A DNA stretch of 64,000 nucleotides, taken from the NCBI RefSeq assembly GCF_001591805.1, contig NZ_BCVP01000021.1, forward strand, positions 1 through 64,000, read 5' to 3'. The notes under the pieces were generated by a model that saw only the letters and a program-made list of their open reading frames with translations, had not been told where the DNA came from and searched no databases. Below, one piece after another: positions 18,233 through 28,438 of this stretch. Both the position numbers and the translations under genes were made by a program. Positions within the stretch are counted from its first letter, which is position 1. Each line of letters begins with the position of its first letter. Source of the DNA: Neobacillus novalis NBRC 102450 (GTDB lineage Bacteria; Bacillota; Bacilli; Bacillales; Cytobacillaceae).

Positions 18233-21199
18233 ATGACTTTTCTAGTAAATGAATTAAGTCAAATTTGCACTAACTTTCCCCTAAGAGAAAAAGTCGTTAT
18301 CGTTGATTCCCATGCCATCGGGGAACAAATCAATGAGGCGTTTATCAAGGAAGGCCATCAGGCAATCAATTTGAAGTATAAAACCGTCTATGATCTTGCC
18401 AAGAACCTAGTAGAGCTGCATACAGACCAACCACTAAATAGTTTGGATCATACCGTCGGGGTCCATTTTACTTCAACATTGCTTACGGAACTGAAGGAAC
18501 AAGGCAGGCTTCGTTACTTCCGCGAAATGGAGATTACGCCTTCCTTTAGCCATGCTATTTATACTACTATTCAAACATTGCTTCTTGCTGGATATACAAA
18601 AGACACGTTGAAAAAGGATGCTTTCATCACAGGAGATAAGGCGGAAGATCTATATGAAATCCTTTCTGAATATGAAAAGGCCTTAACCACCCATCAATTT
18701 ACCGACAAAGCAGCTCTTATAGCTAAAGCGCTGGAATTCGCGCAAATCGATGAAAAGGCAGCATATATTTTACAATCCGGCCTAAATCTTTCACACCTAG
18801 AAGAACTTCTCCTTGGTGAAATTATACCTGAGTATGGATATAAACTGCCGCTTGCACCCGTTTATGGCATCAATCCACCTGAGGGGACAAGCATTGGTTC
18901 GATTCGAACAGGAGAACCGACACCGCTAAGCTTTCTCTACCAACAGGAAGAAGCAAGCGGCGAGCTGGACTTATGTATTATTACCGCAAAAACTGAGGAA
19001 ATGGAAGTTAAACAAATCTTAGAAAAAATTAAAACAACAAAGGCACCACTTGATGAGTGCGTTGTTTATTATACAAACGCTGATTCCTACATAACGCTTT
19101 TTTATCACCTGTCACAAAAGCTGGACATCCCGATTACCTTTGGCGAGGGGCTTCCGGTTTCTTTCAGCCGGCCGGGACGGTTAGTTTCCGGGTTAATAGG
19201 CTGGATTCAGTCCAATTATAGTGTCCAAGCCTTTCTTGATTTGTTGAATGAGGGCTTGATTGTACTTGGACAAGACGCTCCTTCTAAATCAAAAATCGCT
19301 AGATTACTCCGGGATTTACAGATTGGCTGGGCGCAGGAACGCTACCTAACACATCTCGATATGGAAATCGACCGGCTGGGTGAAAAGCTGATTCAAGTGG
19401 AAGCAAATAATTCTTATGAAAACCGCTTGAAAGATATTTCATGGATAAAGGATTGGTTTGCGTCCCTTTTTAAAAAGCTTCCGCCCCTAGAAACAAGAAT
19501 GAACTATAAAAAATGCTTAACTGGAATAGCCTATCTTCTAAAAAATAATAGTAAAATGAGCTCCGCTCTTGATGAAATTTCGAAAGTTTCCTTGTTGGAA
19601 GAAATCGATAAGATTATCTCGTATGCAGATGAATCGTTAGCAAGCTACGACGTGTTTGAAAAGGTAAAGGACTTACTGCTATCCGTCCGGATTAACAAAT
19701 CGCGTCCAAAACCAGGTCATCTGCATGTTTCTTCCTATAGAGAGGGCATTTACAATAGCCGGACAACTGTCTTTATCGCGGGCTTAGATAATAAAAAGTT
19801 CCCTGGTAATTCCAGTGAAGACCCGTTACTGCTGGACATGGAGCGGATTCAGTTAGGAAACAAGCTGCCATTACTGCGGGAAAAAGGCCAGGTGAACTTA
19901 TATACACTAGTACAGGTTTTGGCGCAATCAACAGGAACGGTAACAGTCAGCTACTGTAATTTTGATATCAATGCTAATCGTGTCGTTAACCCTGCCTTTG
20001 TTTTTTTGCAGTGTTACCGATTAATCGCTGGTAATAAAGACGCCGAATTTAAAGAGTTAGCATCCTTGCCTTCCACCATCATTGCGAATGATATTTTTGA
20101 AGATAAGGACTATTGGGATGAAAAATTAATCAGCTTCGTGAATGTTCAACTAACGGAAGGGATTTTAAACCATTTTCAAAATGTTAAAGATGGAATGGAA
20201 GCAGAAACGGCTCGCCATACTAACAATTTTTCGGAATTCGAGGGACTCGTACAAATTGATGAAACGCAGTATGACCCGCGCCTTAATCCCGAAAAAACCT
20301 TGACTGCCGGCAAACTTGAAACACTCGCGAAATGTCCGTATTCCTATTTTTTAAAGGAAGTGTTGAGAGTAAGACCAATTGAGGATGTTTCGTTTGATGC
20401 CAACAAATGGCTCGACCCCGCGACACGGGGAAGCCTGCTCCACAGCATCTTTGAAAATTTCTATAAGCAATTAAAGGGGAAAAAAGCCAAGCCTGTCTAT
20501 GCCTTGCATGTGGACAAAATCTTAGCGATTGCAGCAAATCTAGTCGAACAGCAAAAAGAAAATCTGCCGCCGCCAAATGACAGAGTCTATCTTCGTGAGT
20601 TAAACGATATTTTGGCCTGCTGCAAAATTTTTCTGAAAGAAGAAGAGCGTCACTGCGAAAATTACAATCCGCTTCATTTTGAATATTCCTTCGGCATCGG
20701 CGAAACGAACCCAGCCATTATCACACTTCCATCAGGGGAAGTGAAAATCTCGGGAATTATTGACCGCGTCGATCAATCAAATGATGGCAGCTACCACATT
20801 ATCGATTATAAAACGGGAAGCACCTACAGTTATAAGCAAAATGGCGCTTTTAATGGCGGACGTCAACTCCAGCATCTGATATACGCCTTAGCGATTGAAC
20901 AGCACTTAAATCTTGGTGCCGGGGCAGTGGAAGAAAGCTCGTATTATTTTCCAACTGTGAAAGGGATGGCCGAGCGATTTATCCGAAAACAGAATAGCAC
21001 CCTTAGAACAAATGGCTTAGATATTCTTGAAAAATTAGTTGATATCATCAAAAACGGTCATTTTGAAATGACCGATGATGAAAATGATTGTAAGTTCTGC
21101 GAGCTTAAGCTAGTCTGCCGCCGGCATTTTTATGATAAAGACATGCTGAAATTGAAACAATCCAATCAGAAGCTAAAGGGGGTTAGAGCCTATGACTAA
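18233..21199 (+). CDS. AddB/RexB-like nuclease subunit with iron-sulfur cluster motif
   Basis: 988 residues, shorter than canonical Bacillus AddB (about 1160). The N-terminal helicase-like half has no Walker A, as in helicase-dead AddB-type partners. The C-terminal part is a PD-(D/E)xK nuclease with GSLLHSIFE, GIIDRVD and D858-Y-K860. Cys701 together with Cys953-x2-Cys956-x5-Cys962 reproduces the AddB 4Fe-4S arrangement. ATG at 18233 is seven bases after AGGAG; an upstream TTG (18167) is not supported. It overlaps the AddA-like gene by eight bases. Likely half of a double-strand-end resection complex. Whether it is the only AddAB of this organism or a second set cannot be seen here. Confidence 0.85.
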   Translation: MTFLVNELSQICTNFPLREKVVIVDSHAIGEQINEAFIKEGHQAINLKYKTVYDLAKNLVELHTDQPLNSLDHTVGVHFTSTLLTELKEQGRLRYFREMEITPSFSHAIYTTIQTLLLAGYTKDTLKKDAFITGDKAEDLYEILSEYEKALTTHQFTDKAALIAKALEFAQIDEKAAYILQSGLNLSHLEELLLGEIIPEYGYKLPLAPVYGINPPEGTSIGSIRTGEPTPLSFLYQQEEASGELDLCIITAKTEEMEVKQILEKIKTTKAPLDECVVYYTNADSYITLFYHLSQKLDIPITFGEGLPVSFSRPGRLVSGLIGWIQSNYSVQAFLDLLNEGLIVLGQDAPSKSKIARLLRDLQIGWAQERYLTHLDMEIDRLGEKLIQVEANNSYENRLKDISWIKDWFASLFKKLPPLETRMNYKKCLTGIAYLLKNNSKMSSALDEISKVSLLEEIDKIISYADESLASYDVFEKVKDLLLSVRINKSRPKPGHLHVSSYREGIYNSRTTVFIAGLDNKKFPGNSSEDPLLLDMERIQLGNKLPLLREKGQVNLYTLVQVLAQSTGTVTVSYCNFDINANRVVNPAFVFLQCYRLIAGNKDAEFKELASLPSTIIANDIFEDKDYWDEKLISFVNVQLTEGILNHFQNVKDGMEAETARHTNNFSEFEGLVQIDETQYDPRLNPEKTLTAGKLETLAKCPYSYFLKEVLRVRPIEDVSFDANKWLDPATRGSLLHSIFENFYKQLKGKKAKPVYALHVDKILAIAANLVEQQKENLPPPNDRVYLRELNDILACCKIFLKEEERHCENYNPLHFEYSFGIGETNPAIITLPSGEVKISGIIDRVDQSNDGSYHIIDYKTGSTYSYKQNGAFNGGRQLQHLIYALAIEQHLNLGAGAVEESSYYFPTVKGMAERFIRKQNSTLRTNGLDILEKLVDIIKNGHFEMTDDENDCKFCELKLVCRRHFYDKDMLKLKQSNQKLKGVRAYD

Positions 21200-24100
21200 G
21201 GTCATTCAAGACCAGGCCGCACGCGACAAGATTACATCCAAGCTCGGCGCCAATTTTTTAGTAGAAGCCGGTGCCGGTTCGGGAAAAACAACAAGTTTAG
21301 TCGAGCGAATGGTGAATCTCATCCAAACTGGAACCGCAGAAATTCAAGAAATTGTCGCCATCACCTTTACAAGAAAAGCGGCAGACGAATTAAAAGTTCG
21401 CTTCCAAGCAAAATTAGAGGAAGCCTGGAAAAAGGAAAAGAATCTTGACGCCGAATATCGTTTAGACGTGGCACTAAAAAATATTGAACGCTGTTTTATA
21501 GGAACGGTTCATGCCTTTTGCGCCAAGCTCCTGCGCGAGCGTCCAATCGAAGCGCATTTAGATTTGACCTTTAAGGAACTTGAAGAAGCCGATGATTTGG
21601 ATATTTTAGCAGAAGCATGGCAGCTCTACTTGCAGGAATTAATGGATCAGGACTCACATCATTTTGGGGAAATCGCCGAATTAGGGATTAACGTGGATGA
21701 TATTTTTCCATGGCTGAAGGATTTAAAGGAATATTCCGATGTTGAGTGGGTGACAGAAACAGTTTCGAAACCGGAGCTGCACGAGGACTACAAATATTTC
21801 ATGATGTTGATCCAGGAAGCGAAAAAGTTCATTCCAGATACGGAGCCGCTAAAAGGCTATGATGCCCTCCAGAAAGCCATCGTAACCGCTTGTCAAAAGA
21901 AAAAATTCATCGACTCATTGCAGGATAAGGACATCATCGGCATTTTTAGTTTATTTGCTAAAAATCTCAAGCCTACCTATAACCGCTGGCCTTCAAAAGA
22001 AGACGCTCAATATTATCAAGAGAAAATCACCGCTGCCTTTGAGGTAAATATCAATCCGCTCATCCAGGCATGGAAAGAACATTGTCACCCGAAGATTGTC
22101 AGTTTCCTAAAAGGGGCGGTACAATCCTATGAGCAGCTGAAAAAGGAACGGTCGCTATTAAATTTTCAAGATTTAATGATGCATACATCAACATTGCTAA
22201 AAGAAATTCGTGAGGTCCGCAGGTACTTCCAAGGGAAATATCGCTTCTTACTTGTCGATGAATTTCAGGATACCGACCCGCTTCAAGCCGAAATCATGTT
22301 CTATTTAACCAGTGAAGATAGCGCGGAAAAAAACTGGACCAGCTGTAAACCGAAACCGGGTTCGCTATTTGTGGTTGGCGACCCAAAGCAGGCGATTTAT
22401 CGTTTCCGCCGGGCCGATATTGATACATACAACCGAGTTAAGCAGTTAATGGAGGAGCATGGAGGAGAGGTATTGCAGTTGACAACGAATTTCCGCACCC
22501 TCGACACCGTAACGAAACCATTAAATACCGTTTTTGAACAGCATTTACCGATAGTAGAAACCGTTTATCAAGCAGCCTACCGTCCGCTGATTTCCTATCA
22601 TGAGGATAAAGGAATTGGCTTTTCGGGGGTTAAATTACTGTCAGTGCCGGCAGATGTTAAAAAGAAGGAAGAGATTATGTTAAAGGATGCCGAAAACATT
22701 GCTTTGACGATTCACAATCTATTAAAGCAAGGATATCGCGCTAAGGATTTCATGGTGCTGACAAGATACAACGACGGAATTGCCACCTATGCGAAACGGA
22801 TAGAAGATATTGGGATTCCGGTCAGTATCAGTGGTGAAGTCATTCTTGGGGAGACACGGGAGTTCCAGGATTTGTGGATCCTTTTAAAATCCTTCTTGGA
22901 CCCAACGGATGAAGTCGGCTTTGTGGCTGTCTTACGGGGAATATTCTTCGGCATAAGTGACGAGGAATTGTATCAGTGGAAGCAAGCCAAGGGGAGATTT
23001 TCGGTATATGCAGACATACCGGACGGACTATCCGCAGAAGTAAAAGCTAAATTTGCATTAGCCTTAAGCAAATTACAGCACTGCCAAAAGCAGATTCTTA
23101 CCTTTTCACCTACCGCTGCCATCGAAAAAATCAGCGAAGAGATAGGATTCTATCCATTACTGTTAACAAATGGCCGCGGTAAACGCATGTATAAAAGCTT
23201 GCTGCAAGTGATAGAAGCCCTAAGGAAGCAGGAGGCAGCAGGAAATACAACCTATAAACAGGTTTTAGAAACTCTTACAGAGATGATTTTTGAAAAAACA
23301 GTTGTGACAAACCTCGAGGAAGAGGCTGATGCGGTTCGAATCATGAATGTCCATAAAGCCAAGGGCCTTGAAGCCCCCATTGTCTTTTTGGCACACCCGG
23401 CAAAAGCGGTTAGCCCTGAATCGTTCTTATCAAAGCATATTAAACGGGAGGACTTGTCCTCGAAAGGATTCTTCACGTTTACTGTCGATACCGGTTACCA
23501 ATCAAAAGAGATGGCGATACCGCTTAATTGGGCTGCCCATAAGGCGGAGGAATTAATGTACTTAAGCGAAGAAGAGCTGCGGATTATTTACGTAGCCTCC
23601 ACCCGTGCCGAGAAGGCATTGATTATTAGCGCAAACGGCAGTAATAAGAAAAACCCTTGGAACACTCTTTTTGAAATGGAAACAATCGAAGAACTGGAAA
23701 TTTCAGAGTTAGATGCTGTTGCAAGAAAGAACCCTCAAGCGGAAATTACCTTAAGAGATTTCCAGTCCAAAACCATCAGCAAACACGTCTGGATTGATTC
23801 AAGCAGTGAAAAGAGCTATGATCTTTGGACACCGACAAAGGACAAGGATTATAGTGTAATCACCATTGAACGGGAATCCGGCGGCGGAAAAGACTGGGGG
23901 ACGCTCATTCATGATGTGCTCGAAAAAGCGGTTCAAGGCTACGACCTGACCCATTATCTGAAAACGGCTTTGAACAAATTTAAGCTTCCGCCAGCGAGAG
24001 AAGCGGAGGTTGAAACATATCTGCAAAATCTTAAGAAGTCAGAGCTTTGGGGAAATTTACAAACAGCAGAAGAAGTGCTGACAGAGGTACCATTTACGTT

Positions 24101-24398
24101 AAAGGTCGAAAAGGGTCACAAACTTTATCCGCTAATCACAAAGAATCCAATAGATAAGCATCCGTTCTTTGTCAAAGGAACAATTGACCTAATCTACAAA
24201 AGGCATGGTTCCTGGACCATCGTGGATTACAAAACAGACCGGGCTAAGCATGAGGAAGACTATGATACTCTTCAGTCATTTTATAGCAGCCAGCTAGCGT
24301 TCTATAAAGATGCCTGGGAGGCGTTGACGGGGGAGAAAGTTGAAGCTGAATGTCTTTATTTTCTTACACCCAATCGGATAGCCCTATTCAGTAAATAA
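21192..24398 (+). CDS. AddA/RexA-like UvrD helicase-nuclease
   Basis: 1068 residues, shorter than canonical AddA (about 1230). All UvrD/superfamily 1 motifs are visible: Walker A A26-T33 (AGAGSGKT), FTRKAADEL, D356-EFQD, VVGDPKQAIYRFR, TTNFRT, MNVHKAKGLEAP and VASTRAEKAL. The C-terminal nuclease has WGTLIHDVLE, D999 in GTID and D1012-Y-K1014. The translocating partner of the AddB-like protein: it unwinds and degrades DNA ends, producing tails for RecA loading, or acts in defence against foreign DNA. AAAGGGGG lies before the ATG within the upstream gene. A terminator follows. Confidence 0.88.
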   Translation: MTKVIQDQAARDKITSKLGANFLVEAGAGSGKTTSLVERMVNLIQTGTAEIQEIVAITFTRKAADELKVRFQAKLEEAWKKEKNLDAEYRLDVALKNIERCFIGTVHAFCAKLLRERPIEAHLDLTFKELEEADDLDILAEAWQLYLQELMDQDSHHFGEIAELGINVDDIFPWLKDLKEYSDVEWVTETVSKPELHEDYKYFMMLIQEAKKFIPDTEPLKGYDALQKAIVTACQKKKFIDSLQDKDIIGIFSLFAKNLKPTYNRWPSKEDAQYYQEKITAAFEVNINPLIQAWKEHCHPKIVSFLKGAVQSYEQLKKERSLLNFQDLMMHTSTLLKEIREVRRYFQGKYRFLLVDEFQDTDPLQAEIMFYLTSEDSAEKNWTSCKPKPGSLFVVGDPKQAIYRFRRADIDTYNRVKQLMEEHGGEVLQLTTNFRTLDTVTKPLNTVFEQHLPIVETVYQAAYRPLISYHEDKGIGFSGVKLLSVPADVKKKEEIMLKDAENIALTIHNLLKQGYRAKDFMVLTRYNDGIATYAKRIEDIGIPVSISGEVILGETREFQDLWILLKSFLDPTDEVGFVAVLRGIFFGISDEELYQWKQAKGRFSVYADIPDGLSAEVKAKFALALSKLQHCQKQILTFSPTAAIEKISEEIGFYPLLLTNGRGKRMYKSLLQVIEALRKQEAAGNTTYKQVLETLTEMIFEKTVVTNLEEEADAVRIMNVHKAKGLEAPIVFLAHPAKAVSPESFLSKHIKREDLSSKGFFTFTVDTGYQSKEMAIPLNWAAHKAEELMYLSEEELRIIYVASTRAEKALIISANGSNKKNPWNTLFEMETIEELEISELDAVARKNPQAEITLRDFQSKTISKHVWIDSSSEKSYDLWTPTKDKDYSVITIERESGGGKDWGTLIHDVLEKAVQGYDLTHYLKTALNKFKLPPAREAEVETYLQNLKKSELWGNLQTAEEVLTEVPFTLKVEKGHKLYPLITKNPIDKHPFFVKGTIDLIYKRHGSWTIVDYKTDRAKHEEDYDTLQSFYSSQLAFYKDAWEALTGEKVEAECLYFLTPNRIALFSK

Positions 24399-24437
24399 CA
24401 TAAAAAACAACTATTTTTAAAGGACTGGTAAAAGTAA

Positions 24438-24488
24438 CCAAAAAGGCTGCCTGTGAAGTATTAATTCACTGGGAGTCTTTTTGGTTTT
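24438..24488 (+). terminator. Terminator after the AddAB-like pair
   Basis: CCAAAAAGGCTGCC and GGGAGTCTTTTTGG pair with some mismatches and G-U pairs, with an inner TGTGAA/TTCAC stem, and a T run is included in the right arm. Confidence 0.65.
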
Positions 24489-24559
24489 GAAGTGATCTTG
24501 TGAAATTTTTACGAACAATTACAGAAGAATCCTTAAAACATGGATAGGTATGGCGTTGT

Positions 24560-26272
24560 TTAACTGATTGGTTTATTTATTCGATACTTTTTAATATGAT
24601 ATTGAAGACTTTGCCGGGTAATTCCCAGCTTTGCTGCTGCTTTTGAAATATTCCAATCTGTTTGTTCTAGGGTTATTCGGATATAGTGCTCTTGTGAGTT
24701 TGAAAAAATTGAATTAAAAGGTTTCTTTTCCATTCTCTTTATTTTGCTTGATTTTTGGCTTTCGTCGGGGGAAATTTTCCTTTTTATATTGGATGGAAGA
24801 TGGTCTATTTCGAGAGCTTTATCTATTTCACTTACCCGAATGATCATGTTCTCGATTAAATGCTCAAGTTCTCGCGTGTTGCCAGGCCAATGATAGTGAA
24901 GAAGAGTGGTAATCAATGATTTGGAAATATTTGGTACAGACTTATTGAATTTCTTTTTGTATATGTTTAAGAAATAATTGATAAAAAAGTGAATATCCTC
25001 TGTTCGCTCCCTTAATGGAGGAATGTACAGACTCGTACGAGCTATTCTATAATATAAATCCAGCCTCATTTTTCCTTCTGAAATCAACTTTTCGGGATCT
25101 TCATTTGAGGCACTTATGACAATACAATTAACTGGGGTTACATCATTTGAACCAACCCTTCTAACAAAACGTTCCTGTAAAACACGCATGAGTTTTGATT
25201 GTAATGTAATTGGCATTGAATTTATTTCATCTAGAAAAAGAGTCCCGTTTTTAGCATATTCAAACAGTCCGACTTGATTTGTTGCACCGGTAAATGCGCC
25301 TTTAACGGTTCCAAATAAGGTGCTTTCCAAAAGATTTTCAGGAATCGCGGCGCAATTTATTGCGACAAAAGGACTTTTTGCTCTTGGACTGTGATTATGA
25401 ATGCTTTGTGCAAACAATTCTTTTCCTGTACCAGTCTCTCCAACAATTAAAACATCTGTATTGTGAACCGCAATGTTTTGGGCCTCTTTTATTAAGTTTT
25501 TAAGAACGAGGCTATTTCCCTTAATATTTTCAAAGGTAAACTCAGTTCCATTCTTTGGTTTAAAGTCTATTTTTTCTACTTCAGTTATTTTTCGTTTTTG
25601 TTCGATGGTCTCGTGAAGCATGTCCTTCAGTTTGGATTCATTAGTACTTAAAGAAAATACTGCAATCGTTTCATTGTCCTTTTTAATAGGGAAGGTACTG
25701 TAATTCACATACTTTGGGATCCCATTAATGGTTGAATGTGCCCTATATCTTGAAAAAATGGGCTTACCGGTTTTAAATGTGTGCCTATGCTCGGAATTTT
25801 GTGGGTTATCATAATTATACGCAGACCATAGATGCTTACCGATAATCTCCTGCCTGTTTAATCCTTCCATTTTCTCCTGTGCAAGATTATATAAGATAAT
25901 TTCCCCTTCTTGATTACTCATCATCACTCCTTCATCAAGAGATTCAATTATTTTCTCAAGACAATATAATCGCATTTTTGGATTGTTTTTTAAATTTGAT
26001 ATATCCTCTATGCAAAGAATTATGTAGTGCTTATCAGCGGAAAAAGTTTTCGCAGTAATTGCAAGCTTTCTCTGATTAATCATTATCGAAAAAGCTTGAT
26101 TATCTGCAAATTCCTCATGCGCATATGGAAGAGATTTTGAAATGTGCGTGCCTTCTATAATGTTTACACCAACTCTGCTGGTATCATGGCATAGGACCTC
26201 GTGGTTAAGATTAAGCACGATAACCCCGTCAGTAAAACTCCTTATTAAAGAACAGATAGCTGCTTCAATCAT
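24560..26272 (-). CDS. Sigma-54-dependent PAS/AAA+ activator
   Basis: 570 residues. A sensory N-terminus carries a PAS domain (about 110-220, including SLDEGVMMSNQEGEIILYN). The AAA+ domain (about 255-480) has Walker A GETGTGKE, the sigma-54 contact loop GAFTGA, and FLDEI. A Fis-type HTH ends the protein (ISKAAAKLGITRQSLQYHIKKY). This is the RocR/AcoR-like architecture of Bacillus activators for catabolic operons. AGGAGG lies eight bases before the ATG. It diverges from the hut-like cluster, whose leader holds a -24/-12 promoter, so it almost certainly controls that cluster in response to a pathway compound bound by the PAS region. Confidence 0.93.
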   Translation of the reverse strand: MIEAAICSLIRSFTDGVIVLNLNHEVLCHDTSRVGVNIIEGTHISKSLPYAHEEFADNQAFSIMINQRKLAITAKTFSADKHYIILCIEDISNLKNNPKMRLYCLEKIIESLDEGVMMSNQEGEIILYNLAQEKMEGLNRQEIIGKHLWSAYNYDNPQNSEHRHTFKTGKPIFSRYRAHSTINGIPKYVNYSTFPIKKDNETIAVFSLSTNESKLKDMLHETIEQKRKITEVEKIDFKPKNGTEFTFENIKGNSLVLKNLIKEAQNIAVHNTDVLIVGETGTGKELFAQSIHNHSPRAKSPFVAINCAAIPENLLESTLFGTVKGAFTGATNQVGLFEYAKNGTLFLDEINSMPITLQSKLMRVLQERFVRRVGSNDVTPVNCIVISASNEDPEKLISEGKMRLDLYYRIARTSLYIPPLRERTEDIHFFINYFLNIYKKKFNKSVPNISKSLITTLLHYHWPGNTRELEHLIENMIIRVSEIDKALEIDHLPSNIKRKISPDESQKSSKIKRMEKKPFNSIFSNSQEHYIRITLEQTDWNISKAAAKLGITRQSLQYHIKKYRINKPIS

Positions 26273-26318
26273 CCCCTAACCTCCTGATTAACAATAATTT
26301 TCCCTTAACTCTAAATAT

Positions 26319-26413
26319 ACCATCTATTTTGAATAATCAAAGTATTTTGCGCAAATTGTATCTGCATAAATAATTTCTGTTACTACCATCTATTCCAAGG
26401 ATATAAATAGATG
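26319..26413 (+). promoter_or_regulatory. Candidate upstream activator sites
   Basis: TACCATCTATT occurs twice, at 26319 and 26385 (66 bases apart). The second copy forms a dyad, CATCTATT (26387-26394) with AATAGATG (26406-26413). They lie about 160-260 bases upstream of the -24/-12 promoter, a normal enhancer distance. The rest of the gap to the promoter is AT-rich, with a short ACCTTA/TAAGGT hairpin near 26479-26506. Confidence 0.45.
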
Positions 26414-26572
26414 TAATGCCTCAAAAGACGCCAAAACTATCTGCGGCAACCAAATCTTGTAGGACTCATAAATTAGACCTTAAAAATTCCTATCTAAGGT
26501 TTTTTATTAAAAACGATGTTTAAATCAGTCTATTTTTATTAAATAAGATAACATTAGCCCTAAACAAATTTT

Positions 26573-26588
26573 TGGCACAGTACTTGCA
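26573..26588 (+). promoter_or_regulatory. Sigma-54 promoter of the hut-like cluster
   Basis: TGGCAC-AGTAC-TTGCA matches the -24/-12 consensus TGGCACN5TTGCW exactly. Transcription would start near 26600, about 35 bases before the first gene. Confidence 0.93.
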
Positions 26589-26636
26589 ATAAATAATAGT
26601 GAAAAGTTCAAATAATAAGTCTAGGAGGAAATGTTC

Positions 26637-28358
26637 ATGTCAAGACCAGAAATTTTATTTTCAGTTAAAGCTCAAAGGGGTCCTGAACTCCGTTGTAAAG
26701 GCTGGAGACAGGAAGCAATTTTGCGGATGCTTGAAAATAATATGGAAAATGCCGAGAAGCCGGAAGAGCTTATCATCTATGGTGGTATAGGGAAAGCTGC
26801 ACGTAACTGGGAGTCCTACCATGCAATCGTAAAATCATTGAAAGAACTGGAGGACGATGAAACGCTTGTTGTCCAATCGGGTATGCCGGTTGCGGTATTT
26901 AGGACACACAAATACGCTCCGACAGTTGTTATGGCCAATACAAATATTATGAAAGCAGATTGGCCCACTTTCTATGACCTGCAGGATAAAAACTTAACGA
27001 TGTATGCTAACTATACGGCAGCTCCCTGGGAATACATTGGAACACAAGGGGTAATTCAAGGCACATTTGAAACGCTATCGGCAATTGCCCGCCTTCATTA
27101 TGATGATTCATTAGTTGGAAAAATTCTACTAACCGCTGGTGCCGGTGGAATGGGCGGCAACCAGACACGAGCGATGACCATGCATGGAGGTGTTGCCATA
27201 CTATGTGACTCTAACGTTGAGATTATTAAGAGAAGAATTGAAAAAGGATTTATTGATTGTTTAGTAGAAACATTAGATGAAGCGATTGCCATGGCAAAAC
27301 AACATGCTGCAGAAGGGAAACCGCTCGGAGTAGCTGTAGTTGGAAACGCGGCTGATATTTTTGAAGAAGTTATTCAAAAAGGGTTTTTACCGGATATTTC
27401 CACCTCAATGACGCCGGGGCATGATCCTATTTCCTATTTACCGGCAGGGTACACTGTTGAGGAAGCTGAACAGCTGCGTGAAACAGATCGGCAGCTTTAC
27501 TTAGAAAAGGCGCGGGAAACCATGGTTCGTGAATTGAAAGCGCTGATTAAATTTATGGACCTAGGTGTTCATTCATTTGAATATGGAACAAGTCATCGTA
27601 AGGAGTGTATCGATGCCGGTATGGAGGAGAAAGAAGCGAAACGCCTGCCAGGTTTCGTCGCAGAATATATTCGTCCGCTTTTCTGTGAAGGCCGTGGACC
27701 TTTCCGCTGGGTGTGCCTATCAGGTGATTCTGCAGACCTAAGAAAAATTGATGATATGATTTTAGAGAAATTTAGCGATGACCTTCTTGTGACACGATGG
27801 ATTAAGCTTGCGAAGAAACATATTCCAATTGAAGCCTTGCCAGCACGTATTTGTTACATGGGTTTTGGTCAGCGGAAAGCCTTTGCATTAGAAGTAAATG
27901 ACATGATTCGCCGCGGTGAACTCTCAGGACCGGTAGCGTTTTCACGTGATAACTTAGATTCTGGTTCTATCGTAAACCCAACCTTTGAATCAGAAAACAT
28001 GAAGGATGGCGGTGACTTGATTTCCGACTGGCCGATGTTGAATGGACTTTTAAACGCGATTGGGATGTGTGATCTTATTGCCTTACAAGCGAACTATTCC
28101 ATGGGAGAAGCTGTTCATACAGGAGTAACGATGGTCGCAGATGGAACAGCTGAATCTGATATGAGACTTGAGGTTGCGATGACCGTTGACTCTGGAATCG
28201 GTGTCGTTCGCCATGCCCAGGCTGGTTATGAAACTGCTCGAGATGTTGCAAACGGAAAAGGAAAATTGACAAAAGAGAGTATCAAAATTCCACTTTGGTG
28301 GTCACCCAAAGCTACCTTTGGTCCGAAAGATGTACAAACAGAGGATGTGAAGGCGTAA
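26637..28358 (+). CDS. Urocanate hydratase-like enzyme (HutU paralogue)
   Basis: 573 residues of the urocanase family, which adds water to urocanate-type substrates using tightly bound NAD as electrophile. It has the family start LRCKGWRQEAILRML, YGGIGKAARNWE, the AGAGGMGGNQ NAD loop, and RIC406YMGFG, holding the Cys equivalent of the active-site Cys. The strongly conserved HHGGGVGMG loop is replaced by QANYSMGEA (484-492). Overall similarity to Bacillus HutU is clear but distant. ATG at 26637 is eight bases after AGGAGG; the ATG at 26631 is too close to it. First gene after the sigma-54 promoter. A relative acting on a modified urocanate is the best reading, but that is inference. Confidence 0.85.
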   Translation: MSRPEILFSVKAQRGPELRCKGWRQEAILRMLENNMENAEKPEELIIYGGIGKAARNWESYHAIVKSLKELEDDETLVVQSGMPVAVFRTHKYAPTVVMANTNIMKADWPTFYDLQDKNLTMYANYTAAPWEYIGTQGVIQGTFETLSAIARLHYDDSLVGKILLTAGAGGMGGNQTRAMTMHGGVAILCDSNVEIIKRRIEKGFIDCLVETLDEAIAMAKQHAAEGKPLGVAVVGNAADIFEEVIQKGFLPDISTSMTPGHDPISYLPAGYTVEEAEQLRETDRQLYLEKARETMVRELKALIKFMDLGVHSFEYGTSHRKECIDAGMEEKEAKRLPGFVAEYIRPLFCEGRGPFRWVCLSGDSADLRKIDDMILEKFSDDLLVTRWIKLAKKHIPIEALPARICYMGFGQRKAFALEVNDMIRRGELSGPVAFSRDNLDSGSIVNPTFESENMKDGGDLISDWPMLNGLLNAIGMCDLIALQANYSMGEAVHTGVTMVADGTAESDMRLEVAMTVDSGIGVVRHAQAGYETARDVANGKGKLTKESIKIPLWWSPKATFGPKDVQTEDVKA

Positions 28359-28438
28359 TCACTCCTGTATGGTTAGAGCTAATTAAAGAGAACCATTTTA
28401 ACAGTATGCAATTTTAATAGGGAAAGGATGAAGAGAAT

